Assembly: GCA_944474755.1 (NCBI GenBank)
Contig: OX104119.1
Location: forward strand, 81,224,896 to 81,288,895
Direction: 5' to 3'
DNA length: 64,000 nt
Source: Limnoperna fortunei
Taxonomy: Eukaryota; Mollusca; Bivalvia; Mytilida; Modiolidae
Each line of letters opens with the position of its first letter. Within the stretch, counting starts at the first letter, position 1. The notes beneath the pieces were generated by a model. It did not search any database. It had not been told where the DNA came from and saw nothing but the letters and a program-made list of their open reading frames with translations. This document shows positions 55,901 through 58,960 of the stretch, piece after piece. Position numbers and translations under genes: made by a program.

Positions 55901-58642
55901 TCAGGTAAGTTATATAACACACAACATCCAAGGGAAGTAACTTAGTAATAGAACCAGGGCTAGCACCAAGTACTAATCAGGTAAGTTATATAACATACAG
56001 CATCCAAGGGAAGTAACTTAGTAATAGAACCAGGGCTAGCACCAAGTAGTAATCAGGTAAGTTATATAACACACAACATCCAAGGGAAGTAACTTAGTAA
56101 TAGAACCAGGACTAGCACCAAGTAGTAATCAGGTAAGTTATATAACACACGACATCCAAGGGAAGTAACTTAGTAATAGAACCAGGACTAGCACCAAGTA
56201 GTAATCAGGTCAGCGGGGCCCAAGAGATGGATACCATCTCACTGATATCTAATTCTATGTTCAAACTGCTGGGACTATTATTTGTCATTGTTGACTATAT
56301 CCTTTATTATAAGAAAACTAGTTTTCTATTAAAAGTTGGATTACAGTTTGTTAAGATCAAGGCAATTTATTTTTAAAAAAAAAATAAGTGTTGAAAAATT
56401 GAATTAAATAATCAAGTTGCAACTTCCTTGAAGATATTCACTAATCATGCTTGTTCCTATTCAGCTGGGTATTTCATTTTAAAGCATTATTTTTGTCTAC
56501 CTGTAACGTTTTGTTCATAATTACTTTAATATGTCTTGCAATGCTAGCTGACTAAGTACAAAAGAATAGCTGTAAGGAAACAACATTTCTTAATGTAAAA
56601 CCTATTAAAAACAAAATTATAATTTTTTATATAAGTATCTAGATATTTAAAAAGTTGGAAATATTAATTGTGAGGCTAATTTTTCATTTGATTTCATTAC
56701 TTCAGTTTAATAATTTTTTTTTTCAAGATTACCTTGACCTTTACGCCTGGTGACCCCAAGAGTGATCGCCCAGATATGGAAATCACAGTGGACAAGATGA
56801 CAACAGTGGGTGATTGTTTGCAGTGGATAATTTTAAAAGCTGGGTTTATAGGTAAAATGTTGTGTACTTATTTCTGTTCAGCATCTACCACCACTTTTGA
56901 AGCACTAGAAGTTGTTCTGGTCCCCATGTTATCCTCAAGCTAAGTATCCCATGAATATGAATTATACATAGTAATATCTATTTTTAGATTAATAGAATTT
57001 TGCATGTTTTTGGTCTAAAAACTATTATCGGGTCATAATAATGGTAACAGTACTAAAATTACATAAAAACAGGATTGAACTGGTCAAAACTTGGTCAATA
57101 TTGGATTCCACTTGACTACTATGCAGCGGAATCCAATATTGACCTGGTTTTTACCAGTTTAAACCTGTTTTTCATAGCTGTTCCAAATAACTATAAATTT
57201 CAATTTTAGTGGTCATTGAATCATCTGTAATTATAAAATATATTGTTGATAAATGTGAGAATAAAATAATTGATTTTTTTTACTCTTTTCAATTTTTGAA
57301 ATGTGATGAAATTGGAATTTCAGGATTATCAGCAAATCAATATCAAAATGCAGTATTAACAGAAAATATTAAGGGTAATCAGCATTACAATTACAGAATG
57401 TAAGCATCCTCTGTTTTTCTGATGAAGGAAGATACTGATTTCATTCATGTAATAAATCAATTACTGACTTTGATATACAGTCTCTATTAGGATTTTTCAG
57501 CTTTCAAAAATGTATATTCATCATGGCGTAGCCGCTCAGTGAATATTGCATTTTTTCGGACTGCTTAATCCTGAAAGCAACCTATAACAAAGACATTTAT
57601 TGTGTCATATCCAGATAAAAGAATGCAATATTTATAGATGAATACATCCTCTTCCATATAAGGCCTGTTATCATCCCAAGACCCTATTGGGCTTTAGTCT
57701 GAGGTCTTGTATTGAGGAATGACAACAGACCCTATATAAAAAAGATGTATTGATCTATTTATCACAACTTTAAGATGAAAGTTAGTAGTGTTAATATTTT
57801 TCATTAATTCAATGAACCTTCTCATCAACTGATAAACTGATAAATATTTCAGATGTAAATACATTATCATTCATTGTTATCAATTAGGTTGGACTGACAA
57901 TTATGTTCTTTGTGACTGGAATCGTGAGAGTCCTGTTGATATGTGATCAAGCCAACCTGGATGTTTTGTGCTCTGAGGGCGAATAAATTCTACTATCATG
58001 TACTCAAAAAGTTAATATCTGATAATACATGTATACATTTATTTCCCTTTCTAAAGGCAAATATGAAAAATAGTCCACATAAGGTGAATATAACAATTAT
58101 CCCACTTGTAATCATGTTATGTTGAAAATTGGAGGGTGACATCACCTGGGGTAACAACATGGTACTAGTGTGGCATGTGATGGTTTGTGATATGTCATGT
58201 GACCATTTCTAGACCAGTCAAGCTGTTGTATTACTACAATTAAATTATTATAGTGGAATAATAACATTTATTTCTACTTTAAGACGATGCCTGGCATTTA
58301 CAGAAAACTAATTGGTGTGGTGAAGCAGCAGACGTTTTAGATGACCTTGACTTAACCTTGGAAATGAGTTTAGTTCACCATGGTGATCATCTTTTGCTGG
58401 TAAAAGGGAAACTCCCTCCAAAAGTAGGTAGTACCTGCCTTAATTTGGTGACTTTGAATGTTTAATGCAACAAATGAACTCTTAGTGCCATAACTTAATC
58501 TTCATTACAAGATGTATTTGTCTTTCAAATTTATTAATAAGGTACCAGCTGGATCATGTATTTATGGTAAGAACTAAGGCCTGAAATAACCAGAAATGGT
58601 ATATATATTGGATTACTAAAGCCTCCCTACTGTTCATTTTAA

Positions 58643-58682
<40 letters not shown>

Positions 58683-58840
58683 ATTAAAGCCTCCCTACTG
58701 TTCATTTTAACTATATATATATATATATAAACTCTGTTAAATTTTCCGAACGTTTCGGCCTCACGGCCTTCCTCAGCGGAATTTTATTGCATAGTCACTA
58801 TGCAATAAAATTCCGCTGAGGAAGGCCGTGAGGCTTTAGT

Positions 58841-58886
<46 letters not shown>

Positions 58887-58911
58887 ACTAAAGCCTCCCT
58901 ACTGTTCATTT

Positions 58912-58960
<49 letters not shown>

